A DNA stretch of 64,000 bases, taken from contig NW_004955517.1 of assembly GCF_000276665.1 (NCBI RefSeq), forward strand, positions 3,400,770-3,464,769, read 5' to 3'. Under the pieces are notes generated by a model. That model saw nothing but the letters and a program-made list of their open reading frames with translations. It did not search any database and was not told where the DNA came from. Made by a program: the position numbers and the translations under genes. Source of the DNA: Chinchilla lanigera (taxonomy: Eukaryota; Chordata; Mammalia; Rodentia; Chinchillidae). Positions 1 to 13,628 of the stretch are shown piece by piece; the stretch's first letter is position 1; the number at the start of each line of letters is the position of its first letter.

Positions 1-3000
1 CTACACTGAATCCTTCTCCTACCTCTTCCCTCCTTGCATGGATCTCGGAAAGTAGTTTTCCGATAAATTATTTCCACTTTGGCATGGATAACAGGTGGGA
101 GCATGGGCCACCAAAACGAGAATTTCATCTTTGACATAATTGAGCCTTACGTGACTGAGATGGCTTGAAAGTGTGAATTCAGATTGTAACTATACATTTG
201 CTCAAACAGTAGGTTGCTTTGAGAGGCCAGAGGCCAAAGGCAGGGGGGTCCATTTTCTCAATGCACAGGGAGGCCTGGCACTAAATCCCCAACGTATGCA
301 GAGAAAAATAGGCCCGGAAAAACGTATTGTTAATGGTGGTCAGTTTGTTAATGCCCAAACTGCACACCTGCCCCAAGAGACCCAGGTGGTAGACAAGGCC
401 CGGCCAGAAGCTGAGGGGCTTAATCACACTCTCTTGTTATTTAATGTCTCTCGGAGAGAAAAGGAGTCTGAACCAAGAAATCCCAGGTACATGAGAGAGC
501 TGTTCCTTTTCTTCTCTGTATCACAGTCGCCTGGTCGGCCTGCCGAAAGTGTCGGCCTCTGACATTTGCTAGAAACTTGTCTCTGGAACGGGAAGCACAG
601 GCGAGTGTGCCCTGGTTTTGCTGTGATGGGCCCCCCTGCACAGCAGGGGTAGAGAACATCTGGTGCAGGGTGGGGCCTGTGCTCCATCTTTAGTTCAGGA
701 TTTGACCGCTGGTTACGTTTTTATTCGATTGCTTACACACTCAGCAGTTTCAGGAGTCATGTTGCAGAAAGGTAAGCACAGATCTCATTTTGCTATCTGC
801 ACTGGAGTCTTGCATTCAGGACAGCAGGGCTTTGGAGATCTAAGCAAAAGAGAGAGGGGAGCAGTGTATTTCACTCTTTGGGCATCTCAAGTTCAGCGCT
901 GGAAGGGCTTTGACAGAGTTTGCCTCACTTGTCCTTTAACTTGTTATGAAGTAGGACACGGAGTTATACAAAAAATTGTCTTTGTAGGGAAATCACGGTC
1001 TTTAGCATTCTAAGGGTCCAGTGCAGGAAAAATACAGCACAAATTAAAAGCCAATTTATTACATATGGCTTATTGCGTTACCTTTCCTTCCTTGTTATAG
1101 AGAATGAATACATATAAATATTATACGTTATAGAAACGTAAGTTGGAACTTTAAAAGTCACCAATTCATGAGATTGTTAGGAGAGTTCAGTGAGCTTAAT
1201 CTGCATAAACTCCAGAAGAGCCCCTGGCCCATCCTAAGCGCTCACTGAATGTTTGCTGTCATTATTTGTATTCTGCTAATTGTTATTAGGAATGCCACTG
1301 TAAACTTTCTTCCCAAATGGGTTCCTGGTAACATAAGTACCCCCGAAATATTAATAACTGGCTTGTGAAGCATGGCTCTTTAATCAAGTACATTTGGAAA
1401 AACACAGAGCTCACTGGAACTCTTTAGTATGGACTTCGTGCACATGCAATAAGCTAATGTCGTACAGTAAACCAGAGCCCCCAGCGACTCCAGGCAGAGC
1501 ACACAGTATGCAGGTCTGCGTCCAAAGGACAGTGGAAACAGCAAAGCCACGGACGCGGTGCTGTTATTTCATTTCCCTTCCAAAACTTACACCTAAGTCA
1601 TTTGGTCCTGCGTGCACTTTGGCCCATTGGTCTGACCAACCTGCAGCAGTCCCCCAGCAGGGTTTCCCTGGCTGTGAAGACCAGGCCTGGAAGCCCGAGT
1701 GGGGAACTCGACTTTCCCTGCAGCTGGCAGGCTTCTGGCCCTGGCCGTACGCGTAGTCCCTTTTCAGTGCTGTGCACTGTTCGGTGCCTTCCTCGTGTTC
1801 TCGAAGGCATTGCACTGCCTCGAATCCACAAACTTCAGAACAACCTTGGGTCAGAAAGCTGCTTCCAATCGTGAAACAAGTCCCTGCCCTAGACAAAGAC
1901 AGGAATCGCTTCTAGCTGGAGTGCTGCCGTCCACATATATGTCACAGCTTAAATAAATAAAAAGACACAAACTCCTGGGATTGGTTCAGCTGGGCTGGGA
2001 GCCATGCGATAAGAGGTCACTGGTGTGAGTTACTATGGTAATTGAGTAGTATCAGCAATAGTTTTGCTCTCATGAGCATTAAAGCACATAATAATAGGCA
2101 AACAACAGTGGTTAAAGCAAGCAGGTAGGATTACTATGTTCTTTTGTCAGAAGTATATAATGTCTTGTAGTCAGTTTTAAAGACTTCTCAACCCCCAAAT
2201 CCACCCCACCGTCACCTGCTGAGTAATTTTGTATGCTTAATCTCCTGCCCTCAACTCCAAGATCTCTGCTAATTTGAGACAAATAGGTATTTCTGACATT
2301 AAATAGGGCGGCAAGGAAGCCCTGACCTAGAAAACCTGCATTCTGAAGCACTGCAAAAAAATATTCTTTCAACAATTTTGTTAAGACTCTTTTGAATGAC
2401 GAGAGGGAAAAGAAAAAAATAGCTTTCCCCAAAATGAGAGGTTGCAGTCTCCGAAGGAAGGATTGTTCTGTATTTTTTGTTTTGCTTTATTTTGTGTGTT
2501 GGGGGGCTTTTTATTTGTTTGGGTTTTTTTTATTATTATTATTTTTGCAGAATAAGAAAAAAGGGAAGAAAGAAGAAAGAAAACTTGCAAGGCATCTCCA
2601 CTCCCAACTTCCCCCATAAAACTTGTCACTTCGCATTGCCATCCGCTACCCCAACAATAATCACTCCGTGCCTATTGCTAATTGCAAGCACAGCTGAGGC
2701 CCAGCGGGAAGCCCTTGCACAGTCTCAGGCCTTTATCCGAGGCTCAATCTGTTGTATGGCACTTGTTCACACACAAAAAAACTACCAGCAAAGGCAGAAA
2801 GAGGCAGAGTCACAGGTTTCTTGTAATCCCTCTGCCTCCCCGCTGACAGCCCAGCCCTAGAAGCATTCCTGGTTTTGTCCTCCTCTTTACAAAATCTGAA
2901 GTGACCTTAAGCTACGAGCATGTCAGCTTTTGAATGTCGAGTTGCCGGCTTCTTCAGGTGCATTAAGGAGCAGGGGGGGTTACATCTGGCTTCTGCGTGT

Positions 3001-4639
3001 CTGTTTGCAGCACCCCTGGGGCGAGCTGTGGCTTCCTGTAACATGTAAAATATGAGTGTGAACTCAGGGTTCATGGCAAGGAACAGGAGGTCATGCCTCC
3101 ATTCAGTTCTAAGTAAAGAAACTGGGAGTTTGCAGATGTTTTTCTGTATGTGTAATGACACCACCCCCCTCCACAGCCACCGAGCAACCGAACGCCGTTT
3201 TTTGATAAAATGTGCCACAATCAGTGTGCTACTTGCAGATTTATTCATATCAATTTTTGCAATTTATATATTCAGAGACAAGATTGCTATTTCGGCAACT
3301 TTATGTTGGATGTTATGCATTTGCGTCTAGAGAAAGAGGGAAGAAAGAAGTCCGGGCGAGGAGGGTGGGCAGGAGAAAAAGAAAAAGAAATGAAGTCTGT
3401 CCCTGTGGCCACTGGCCGGGGTGTTGTCAAGGAGACAAAGTGTCAGACCCGCGGCTCCGCGGCTCCTTCTTGCCCTGCAGTCACTTCCTGCCTGGGCTGG
3501 GAGCTGGGGCATCTCCTGCTTGTGGCCCGGAAGAAGGCCCATTAATGGCAGCTGGCAGGGGAGGGTGGGTTCTGGGGACAGGGACCCGTCTGCCCAGTGG
3601 AAAGCTCAGGCCACTTGAAGAAAGGCCTTTGCGTCCTCCCAGAGGTCAAGGACAGGTGGGCTCGTGAAGAACCTTGGTGTGATGTCCACTGCCACCTGGC
3701 AGGGGATCCTCAGCCCTTCCTGTCCACCCTGCCGCCCTCTAAAATGGAAGGGAATTAAGTAAGCCTCCTGCGAAATTCCTGTTTGCAGAAATTTCTGTTC
3801 CCAGCCCAAAGCCACACACTGTATTTTCCCTGAAAGAAGACATTGGTGGAGCGAACGTGGAAATTAAGCCTCCTGAGCCCGGGGAGTAAATGCTCCACAG
3901 TGGGACAGTGTTAATTGCCAAGATTGGTGCAAAGATCATTTCGAGGCATTTAAGAAATACATGATTTTTATTAGTATAACTGTTCCACGTCGGAGTTATT
4001 TCTCAGCAAAGGGCAAAAGCTTTGCCTGCCTCACATTATTAGCCTAATTCTACTTAATTGTTTCCTAAAATAAGGGCTTCCTGAACACACATTCCAAACC
4101 TTAATAAGTCTGTTGTGGGAGTGATTCTGGATGGGGAGCTGCTGCCCTTTTGGGCAACCAGGATCTCAGCACTGACTGGGAGCCTCTCAAGCTCTGTGCT
4201 TGGAAATTAGGGGTGTGGGGGTCAGCCTGGGGACGGGGAGACTCTGAGAACGTAAAGTGGTGCAGCGTGAGGTGCAGAAAATGGGTCCTCTCTGTGTTGT
4301 TTGGATTCCATCCTCCGTGAGGATTCTCGGTTCTTATCTCTGGGCTTCATTTAGTTCTGTTTCACAGATTTAGAAATGTTGGCCCCGTGGCATGTTTTAA
4401 ATAAACCAAATAAATGACTGAGCAAATGCTACCAGATTTGTTCTTTGTTCTTCCCAGCGTCGAAGCTCGACCTTGAGAAATTGTTTCGATCCTGGGATTA
4501 AATGAAATGCCTATGTCTTCCACAGAATTTTGTTTTTCTTTTTGTAAAGCATGGCTAGGCGTTCCAGATTAGAATACGTACGTTGCTAAATATTCTTGAG
4601 CAAAGTTTCCTTTTCAGTATAAGAACTGGTTTTATTTCC

Positions 4640-5180
4640 CATCTTTTCTTTTTTTCCTTTTCTTTTTTGGACTATGTTTTACGGATATAACATAAAATAT
4701 CCCATCTTAACCATTTTGAAATGTACAGTTCCATAATGTTAAGTGGATTGTCATGCAACCAATCTTTAGAACATCTTTTATCTAGCAAAACTGAAACTGT
4801 ACCTATCAAGCTACAAGTTCCTTTTTCTCCTCTGATTAGCCCCTGCCAGCCACCCTTCCACTTTCTGTTTCTGTGAATTTGACTACTCTAAACACCTCAT
4901 GTAAGTGAAATTGTACAGTATCTGTCTTTTTGCGGCTAGCTTGTTTTACTGTGCACGGTGTCCTAAAGGGCCATCCATTTTGTGGCATAGGGCAGGATTT
5001 CCTTCCTTTTCAAGGCTGGGTAATCCTGCATTGCACCGTATTTGTTTATCTATTCTTCCCCTGGTGGAATTAGGTTGCTTGTACCCACTGCATAATGCTG
5101 CTGAAGATGGGTATACAAATACCTCTTTGAAATCCTGCTGTCAATTTTTTTGCATCTGCACCCAGAAGTGTTGTTTTGCC
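4640..5180 (-). repeat. L1M-type LINE 3' end, minus orientation
   Basis: Read on the plus strand it starts with a T-rich tail (about 4,640-4,670). It then follows the well-known antisense mammalian L1 3' UTR and ORF2-end text: CCATCTTAACCATTTTGAAA, GACTACTCTAAACACCTCAT, and a stretch ending near ACCCAGAAGTG at 5,160-5,170. The many differences from consensus indicate an old copy. Confidence 0.85.
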
Positions 5181-6461
5181 CATCTTTCTATTATGGCACT
5201 TACTCAGGTGGTGGAAATGGGGACAGAATGGCACTTCTGCTGGAGTTGACAGGGTGTGTCTGGAAATAATGCTTAGGCCGAGCTTTCCTGCCACAGGTGC
5301 CCCTGTCTGGAAGCAGACCATTGCATCTCCTTGCAGTGACGGCCCGTCCCACTGAGACACGGGGTTGGCTAAAATAAAGGGGGTTTTTGTGACTTGTTGG
5401 GTTTTCATACAGTCTAACAGAATCAACAACAACAAAATCATTAACAGTCTGGCTTTGGCTAGCTTATATAGTTTTCTGAAACTGCCAACGGGTTAACAAG
5501 GCCATTTCTTAAAAGACACAGGCTGTGCCTTCCAGAGGGAGACCCCTATGGAACCCATGTAAGCTAAGCTTTGGATTAAATTCCTTGCTTGTTTGTTCTC
5601 AGGAAAGATCCTTCAAGACGGGTACCTCTCCCCACGTTCTCGTAAGCAATGAACGTCGATAAGGCTGAGTATCAGTAGCTGGGCTAGAAGGCTGCTGTGC
5701 ATTCCGTCAGGAGTCCAGCTCTGGGCTTATCATTTGATCATTCATATGAAGTTGTGATGCCGGAGAATCAATTACCACTAGATATTTCTCCACACTTCAG
5801 GCTGAAAGAGTTGAAATTTGGCTTTAAGTAGATAGATGCTTATTTTAATAAAAGAAGATTGAGAGTATTATTTAGGCCCTTTCTAGGGGGTAAACAAATA
5901 TTGTATTGCTAAATTTCACATACAACCCCAAACTTTAAGCGGTAACAATTTAAATCTGCTTTTTAGAGTGTATTGCCTTTTTCTTAGGGGCAGAGACTAA
6001 AGGCAAAAGAGGAGCTGGACCCGCTCAGCGCCAGGCTATAGGTGGCGAGTCTCTGAAACCGAGGTCCTGAGGTTGCTCAGCCTGCTCTATCGCAAGCCCT
6101 GGGGACCCGGCCACCTTGAAGAGGCCCCGCTGACTCTGGGCACTTCAGTGGGATGGACTTTTAGGCATCCAGAAATTGTAAAAATGGGGGGAAACCCATA
6201 TTCAACTAGAAAGGACATTTGAGGCAGCTGGCAAGGTCATTCTGCTGAGCCGTGGCCTCTGGTTTGAGTGCTAGTTGTGGCTTTGTGCTTTTAGCTGAGC
6301 GTTCTGAAGCCATGGCTGGGAGATACCCATCCTTAGGCACAGCTCCCTTTTTTTGGTCAGAAACCGGTTTTTTTTTTTATTGGTAAATTTTAGATATACA
6401 TAATGATAACGTTCATCATAGGGAGTCCGTACCTGTACATGATGTATCTTGCTGCTTCTTT

Positions 6462-6595
6462 TTTCCCCATTCCCCTCCCCTCCAGCCCCTCTTCCCCCTT
6501 ACTTACAAAGCTTCGTTTCCATTTCTTCCCTCTATTCCTTTTTCCTTACCCTTCGCCCCCGCTCCCCACTCCCCGCTCCCTTTCTCATGTGAACA
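6462..6595. repeat. Pyrimidine-rich tract
   Basis: A long C/T-rich stretch with few purines (CCCATTCCCCTCCCCTCCAG onward). It could be the reversed polypurine part of a LINE 3' UTR, but I cannot confirm that. Confidence 0.6.
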
Positions 6596-7431
6596 TTCTT
6601 TTCCTGTTTCCCAAAATCTATTATGTATTTTGGTCCTTATTTCCACTACAGCAACACTCAGCGAGGCAGCGGCTCACATAGATCAATGGTGCCTCCACCT
6701 CTGAAAGTATCCGGGTGGCGTGCCATTCTTGTAAAAAATGTGTCAGGCCCTTGGAGCGTTGACCAATCCTGAGGCTTGCTAGGAGCAACATGCAGCAGGT
6801 CAGCGCCTGGCCCACCCGGCAGAGGTGGCCTGCACAAGCCAGAGTTCCATTGCTCTGCCCCCTCTGAGTGCAACCGGACCCCTGTTAGCCCTGAGGGATC
6901 CACAGGGCGGTGGGATGCGGTTGGGCTTACAAAGCAGTGGGTACTTCGGGAGAAATGCAAAGAAACCCCAGATGAGGCTTTGCACAGGCTCCTAAATTAC
7001 CCAAATTGTAAGGAAAAGATATGCATTTAAAGCTCCCAATGCAAAGTATTTTATTACAGTGTTTCAATACACCGATTAAAATAGGTTGTGAGAATCTTTT
7101 TTCCAGCTAATAATAACTGGTCACCTAAAATAAAGTGAAGAGCTTGGTCACGTGGGTGTGGTCGAGGTATTATTTTCCTCTTTGATTCTTTGCCAACAAA
7201 GTGTCATTTGTTCACCAGAGCCAGCTGCTCTGATGGGTGGCGGGGCTGAGTTGGAGAGAGGGTACTTTCCAGAGGAAAGGTACAAGTCCTCCAGCCTAAA
7301 ACGGGTCGATTACCAAGCAGTTACCAAGTTATCAGTGTGGCTGCTCAGAAAGGTTCATGCAACTCTGAGAAGCACACAGTTAGGATGATCTGATTTCTTA
7401 TTTGGGAAACAAGGTGATATAGCTTGGCTCA

Positions 7432-7590
7432 CAGAATAACACTTAGCACCATATGTGCCTGGGATTATCGTAAGCACTCTACACATATTAACACATTAAA
7501 TCTCCCGCAACAACCCCAAATAGGTTTTATTATCCCCATTCACTGGATGAAAAAACTGAGGCACAAAGATTCTCTTAGCCACAAGGTTTT
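7432..7590 (-). repeat. MIR SINE, minus orientation
   Basis: TGGGATTATCGTAAGCACTC, ACATATTAACACATTAAATC, TTATTATCCCCATTCACTGG and AACTGAGGCACAAAG match the reverse of MIR. Confidence 0.85.
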
Positions 7591-8019
7591 ACTCTCTCTC
7601 AAACTTTTGAGAGAGAGTTACATAAACCATTTTACTTCTCCAACTGTTATATAAACCATTTTACTTCTCTGCATCTCAGTTTCCTCATCTGTGAAGTTTT
7701 GGGTGGTAATATGCAATTATAGCACCGTTTAGACTTCAACTCTAAACTACCCAGGTATTTTGTGTTTTTCCTTCCTGCATATGTGGCTTGAATATGCCAA
7801 TTTCAAAAGCAATGCATATCTAGAAATGAAGCAACAATGATACATGTAGTCCCCCTGTAAACCATCACTCAGCAAAGGCTAGAGCCAACAGAACTTTTAT
7901 TCAGGGAAAGTGTGAAGTTGTGTATTTGTGCCTGGTATGTTTATTAGTCCATTGAAAGAGTATGTGATATTGGGCTAAATATCATCCTCAGATATAGGTG
8001 TGGGTGGGGCAACATGTCT

Positions 8020-8022
8020 TTA

Positions 8023-8060
<38 letters not shown>
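8020..8060. repeat. TG microsatellite
   Basis: An almost pure (TG)n run of about 34 bases starting near 8,027, preceded by TATGTATG. Confidence 0.95.
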
Positions 8061-8064
<4 letters not shown>

Positions 8065-8589
8065 ACTAAAAGTGGTATTCTGCCATATGCATATAGATGT
8101 CAATACAAACTTTGTTTAGAGAAATAGGCAAGACAGGAAGAACTGAGTTTTCCACTGGACTATTTTCATTGGATTTGTGACTTTGCCTGAAATTGTTCCT
8201 AATTCTTCCTGTGATGTTTGTAATTTCACAAGACAAATTTTTCCTCTCATGTGAAAAGGTGCTACTATTTTGCTTGCCTTTTTTGCTGAAAAGTTTATCA
8301 CTTATGTCTGATTTTTCAGGACTAAATTTTGGTCAGTGTTATAACTTTTCTTTCTCTAAAACTCTCTTAGGAAAATGCAAGCCACTGTGGTGAAGGCAAT
8401 TTTTCTAGTTGTGTTTCCCTTTGTAAACAAACTATCCACAGTGAGAAATTTCTGCCACTAACAATGGTGGAGCTACCAACATAAAACAAGAAGAGAAGGT
8501 AGGATAATAGGAAAGGAGAAAATTATTAATTGTAGTAAGAAATGGCATATCTCATCCCTATCCAAGTTTTTCTAATCATTTCCTTTAAG

Positions 8590-8796
8590 AGGCAGGGTAT
8601 GGTGATTGACACCTATAACTCAGGATGCTGAGGGAGGAAGATTATAATCAAGGCCAGCTTAGCAACTTATTGAGACCATATCTCAAAAAAAAATAAGGGG
8701 CTGGATATGTAACTGAGTGATAGAGTGCTTGCCTAGCCTGTATGAGGCCCTAGCACAGCCAAAAAAAAAAAAAAAAAAAGAGAGAGAGAGAGAGAA
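8590..8796 (+). repeat. B1-dID composite SINE
   Basis: A B1-like left part (GGCAGGGTATGGTGATTGAC to a CTCAAAAAAAAATAA linker near 8,695) is followed by an ID-like right part (GGGGCTGGATATGTAACTGA) with an A run and a GA run as tail. This fusion is a known non-murine rodent SINE type. Confidence 0.85.
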
Positions 8797-9595
8797 AACT
8801 ACAAAATTGTCTCTCCTCCACCAATTCTTTAAAGTCATTGAGTGTTTTTCTTTGGGAATGTCACAGAGTTTCCACACTCTGCTTAGCTACTTTACAAGGT
8901 CATAAAGTATAGATTCTATGTACTCCAAGCAAAGCCTGGACTCAGGTTCAACAGGATCATTCCACTCCTTAGAGAACTTCAAAACTGAAAAGCTCACTGT
9001 GAAGACATCTAGAACTAGAGGGTGCTTCTGTATCACCAGTTCCTTGCTTATTTAAGTATTGAGTTGACTGGAAATAACTCGTACAGACTTGGTAAATAAC
9101 CAAATTTAAATCTGTCCCCATGTTTACTAGTTGTGTGCCCTTTTTTCTGTCTTCTATGAAACAGGTTTATAGTGTCAGCTTCTGAAGAATTCAGTGATTT
9201 AATGATTAACCATGTTCGCAATGTGTATTATGCAGGCCTTGCCCACTGTAAGGGTTCAGTGTCCAGTGAGTAAGTGACTATTATTACTAGCTGTGCGTGT
9301 GTATGTGCAGGGACAGGGCAGTTTATCGGGAATCCTGTACACGGTAGTACACTTTGTTGAAAACCGGAAACTCGAAAGTCTTATAGAACAACCTGGTCTG
9401 ACAGAGGTTGGCCAAGTTAAGGAGATAAATGGCCTTTGTGATATACTCGTACGGAAGCACAATGAACAGACTTGCCCCATTTAAGTCTGTATTCCTTGTT
9501 TCTGTTGCCAGTCATCTGTGACCATCCCATTAACAACAATGTCTCCTTAGGACATAAATTTATATCACGGCGTTGGGGTCCAGAATTCAGACTTA

Positions 9596-9727
9596 AGCCA
9601 GGCATGATGATGCACATCTGTAGTCCAAGCTCCTTGGCAGGCTGAGGCTGGAGGATGGCAAGTTCAAAGCCAGACAGACAACTTAGTGAGACCCCCAAGC
9701 CCCCATTCCTGCCCCCCAAAAAAGAAT
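9596..9727 (+). repeat. B1-like SINE
   Basis: AGCCAGGCATGATGATGCAC, then GGCAGGCTGAGGCTGGAGGA and a C/A-rich end near 9,727: the B1 consensus in plus orientation, diverged. Confidence 0.85.
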
Positions 9728-10334
9728 TAACACATATACATGGTGGTGGCTGTGACGGCAGAGGGTATAAGCACAACAGCAATCGTTCTGACAGTACTCT
9801 CTATCGCGGATGGAAACTGCCCAAATCTAAATAAGAGCCCGTCTTCTGTGAACCCTGCATGGTCCAGTGAGGTGTTAGTTAGTCACTGTATCTCTAGTTC
9901 TGCTTGTTTCCAAGAGAGAAAGTTTCCAGTGAATCCTAGGGCAAGGGCTAAGGAGGAGTAAGTTCCTTCTTGACTGCAAAATTTATGGGGGAGTCAAAAG
10001 ACATTAGATAATACCTTGACACAATATTTTTAAAAAATCAAGACTCGTGCAAAAAATTACTGATGAATGAACTATCACAATTTTAATTAAAGTTGGCATT
10101 GGATTCTGCTCTCATGTGATCTGCCTCACTGCCCCTTCGTAGTCATGGCAGCAGGGGATCTGAGCTTGCACAGAAGCATCATGTGTATACGGACTGCCCT
10201 ATGGGAAGCAGTATGTTTGAGGGAATGTGATCATATCTGCGTAGTAATTACCTAAGCTTCTACAAGGAGTGGATTGAGAAAATTTCTTTGGCATTATAAC
10301 CTGAAAGTGTATCTGCTGTTTCTGAGAGTAGTGA

Positions 10335-10540
10335 CAGTGGCTAAGTTTTTATTGAGTACTTACTATGTGACAGTCATTCTCCTTAGCACTTTGCATAAAT
10401 TATCTCTTTCAGTGCTCACAGTAATCCTATGAAGTAGGTGCTGGCATTAACCCCAAGAGGAGACAGAGGGTCAGAGTTAAGCAGTTTGCTTCAGGTTATC
10501 CCCCTAATAAGTAGCCAACCCAGGCTGAAGCTCTTCTTAT
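10335..10540 (-). repeat. MIR SINE, minus orientation
   Basis: TTTATTGAGTACTTACTATG, CAGTAATCCTATGAAGTAGG and a gap-containing match to the rest of reversed MIR. Confidence 0.85.
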
Positions 10541-11027
10541 CCTCACAGGGTTTGAGAAATCACTCATTCTTTGTCTGAATCCTTTTAACCCAAGACCTCA
10601 GTCTAGATCAATGTAGCTTAAATGTGCTATATGACCCAAGACAGTCACACAGGTCTGTGTGATGACCTAATACAAAATAACCTTCCAAAGGAGTCCCATT
10701 GCTAAGAGCTACTCATGTGCTATGTAAGGATTATGCATTCAATTCTGGAGATATTCCAAGAGAAGTTATTTCTCCCACCCCACATGGTTTTCCCTGGCTA
10801 CCTGGCCTGTTTTCTTCTTTTTTAAAAATCTCTTTGCTTGAGAGAGAGAAAAAAACTGAGTGATAATGGTGGTTGCAGTGGAGGAGACAAGGGTGGTGGC
10901 CATGGCAGAGGCGGGTCACATTGGTTGTAGTCGTATAACATGCCAAGCTCCGCTAGTAGATGCTCCAGCAGCATTTCATTTCCTCATCAGATGATCCGTT
11001 CCCATTTTTGTCAGGAAGCCGAATCTT

Positions 11028-11105
11028 CTGAGACTGAAAGTAACTTGCTCAAGGTCACAAACTCTTATGTTTTAGAGCTTGTGCTCTTAACCACTACGTA
11101 ACAGA
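11028..11105 (-). repeat. MIR fragment, minus orientation
   Basis: AACTTGCTCAAGGTCACAAA and GCTTGTGCTCTTAACCACTA are the reversed 5' half of MIR. Confidence 0.75.
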
Positions 11106-11904
11106 AAGTAAGAAAGAAAAATGAAACGGCAAAGGGTTTTAGTGAGCCTCCGAGCTCCTTTCAAATAGATCTTTCTGATCTGGTTGCAGCTAATAGAAAA
11201 GTTCCCAACTTCCCAAGAACCCCCAGACCTACAGGTTGCAGCTGTGATAGGTGTCCCTGTGGGTTCCAGCATGAAAGTCTCCATGATGCAATTCCTGGGG
11301 ACCTGTTTCAAAGGAGCCAAGCTACTGCGGATTTTCTTTTTCTCCTGTTTTTTTCAGACTACAGAATCTTATTTAGGAAGTCTCCCATTTATATTCCTGA
11401 ATTAAGGGGAGGCGGCCAAAGAATTGTGATTATACTTAGTAGAGACCGTCAGTTCTCAATTGTGGTTTCCACAGATCGAGAGTACATTTACTGCCCAGGT
11501 ATTAGGATGGCTCCAAAAAAGACACATCAAAACCCAAGAAAAAACAAAACGGGGAGAACTTAAAATGTTTTATGAATTTCCTCTTTTGAAGAACCATAAC
11601 AAATCTGCTGCATTAGCAACGATCTCAAATACAGCAAACCTGACTAATAAGCACTCTCAGCCCTCCAGGAAGAGCCAGAACAACCCAGCAATACGCTGTT
11701 ACTGTAAGGGCCGGGAGGGAGAAAGCCGTGGCTGTGGAGCTTGCCAGTGTCGGTGGTGTAAAAGCCTCCGCTGCGGCCTATTTCTAGCTCTCTCTGCGGT
11801 ACCCTGGGCGTGGAGGTAAAAGCAAGGCCCGAGATCAGCTCTCCGGACCGACACGCAGCTCCATCTGATTAGGAGCCCGGTGGTTGTGAGCTGTTTCTCT
11901 CCAG

Positions 11905-11995
11905 GGGCAGCCAGTTTCAAAGCCACGACACGTGTGACCTTGGGCAAGTCACCTCCCTGAGTCTTTGTTTCCTCCTCTCCAGAGGACAAGAGGCG
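11905..11995 (+). repeat. MIR fragment
   Basis: GTGTGACCTTGGGCAAGTCA followed by GAGTCTTTGTTTCCTCCTCT is the MIR core. Confidence 0.8.
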
Positions 11996-13587
11996 GGTGC
12001 CTTCCACCTCCAACATTTTAAAGTTCGAGCAGGCAAAGCCTCCTGCTTTCTCTGACATCCAAATGCCTTTAAGCGCCTTTCTGGAAAACCCAGTTAGTGC
12101 TGTGCAGCATCCAAAATTGCCTCCAATTTCATCTACTGAGCATAAGGTTTGGAAAGGAGTGACTGACTCCCTTTTGCCTCTTTCGATGTGTAGCCAATGG
12201 GGCATCATACATTTTTTACACTTCTTTTGCTAGATGTGAGATCCAGGAGGAAAAGCATGGATGTTCCAGGGCGCTCTTGCTCTCCTGGGGTGGGAATCTG
12301 CGCGGGATGCAGGGGCCCTCGCTGTGCGCACCTCCTCCCTCCCTCCCCTCAGCAGCGCAGGGAGACTGTGGATAGCACACTACCTTTTTATTTGCATTTT
12401 TATTGTATTATTTTACCATTTAAAAGCCATTTTCAAGTATGGAAACTGCCTACATAAAATGGAGGGGGGGCTGCTATTTTTTTTTCCTGAAAGGTGGCAC
12501 GTCTCTCAGCAAAGAGAAAAAGGCATGTTGCACAAGGCTTGTTGGCAGTGATAGAAGCCAGCGCCGGTTTGCCTGTTGTCACAGCCAAAGCAAAATGCCA
12601 CCTCTGCCTGGAAGCCAGAGTGCCACACTTCTCTTTTGTGTCCCGGGGATGTACTCATCACAGGGCCCAGGCCTGCCGGTTGGCCTGAGGGTTACAGGAT
12701 TCTTGAAGGCCATCTTCCCACCCAGGGCGCCAGAGGCAAGGGGAGGTTGCTTAGAGTTCTCAAAATCGATTCTGAGCCCTCGGATCACATGGCAGATGCA
12801 GCCAGGGAATGTGAGATTGGAGGCCCAGGGTGAGCCCAGAAGAGCCCTCAACTGCCAAGAGCAAGGTAAGGCTGTAGAAACAACTGCGACCCAGGGACAG
12901 TCCTCTCCCTGGACCCTCTTGATCAAACCCAGGTGCGGCGACAACAAATGTTCCCGCATCCCATGGCAGGAGGTGCCAAAAACACCTCCCACCGACAACC
13001 ACTACCCCCAAAAAAGTTTTGTTAAAATATTCTCAGCCCTAGAGGGAAAACCTGTCCATGCCTCAAGCAGCTTGACCCTCGAAATCCCCTCCCGGCGTGG
13101 CGTGATCCCCACATCACTAGAAGATTCTCTCCCACTGTCCCCCTCCCTGGCCACCCGCTCCATGGGGAGGGACAGAAGGCTCCTAAAACCAACAGTTTCG
13201 CCTCTATGATCTTTAAAAGAGCAGAAGCTGGCTGTGAGGCTGCAGTGCTGCCTCCCTTGGGGTGGTGTGGGCTCCGTCGCGGCTGGGCTCCAGGCAGAGC
13301 CACAGTTGGCTCCAGTGAGGAAGGAGCCTCGACAGGGAAGATTGCGAAGAGGGCTTCTGCACACCATGGCTGAGACTGTGTCGTTTCTTGCAAGGTGAAA
13401 CTTGGCAGTTCTACCTTGCAAGTAAAAACCCAAATTAATTTTTTTTTAAAGAAATTAAGTCAGAAACAAGGCTTCAGAAAAACTGTGAGTGTTAGGCATA
13501 AACTGAGTTTGGATGATCTTTAGGTGAGAATGGGTGGAGTTACCATCAGAAACATGTTTTTATTTATGCTTTCCGAATCCCCACTGG

Positions 13588-13628
13588 TGTGTGATGTGTG
13601 CGCGCGTGTGCGTGTGCGTGTGCGTACT
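13588..13628. repeat. GT/GC alternating purine-pyrimidine tract
   Basis: GTGTGATGTGTGCGCGCGTG followed by TGCGTGTGCGTGTGCG. Alternating purine/pyrimidine over about 35 bases. Confidence 0.85.

Noticed and set aside
4905..5249. 114-codon frame
   Set aside because: It is antisense L1 3' sequence, not a gene.
12439..13209. 256-codon open frame in the CADPS intron
   Set aside because: No recognisable domain, it starts in a T-rich low-complexity stretch, and overlapping frames are open on the opposite strand. A GC-richer intron segment explains it.
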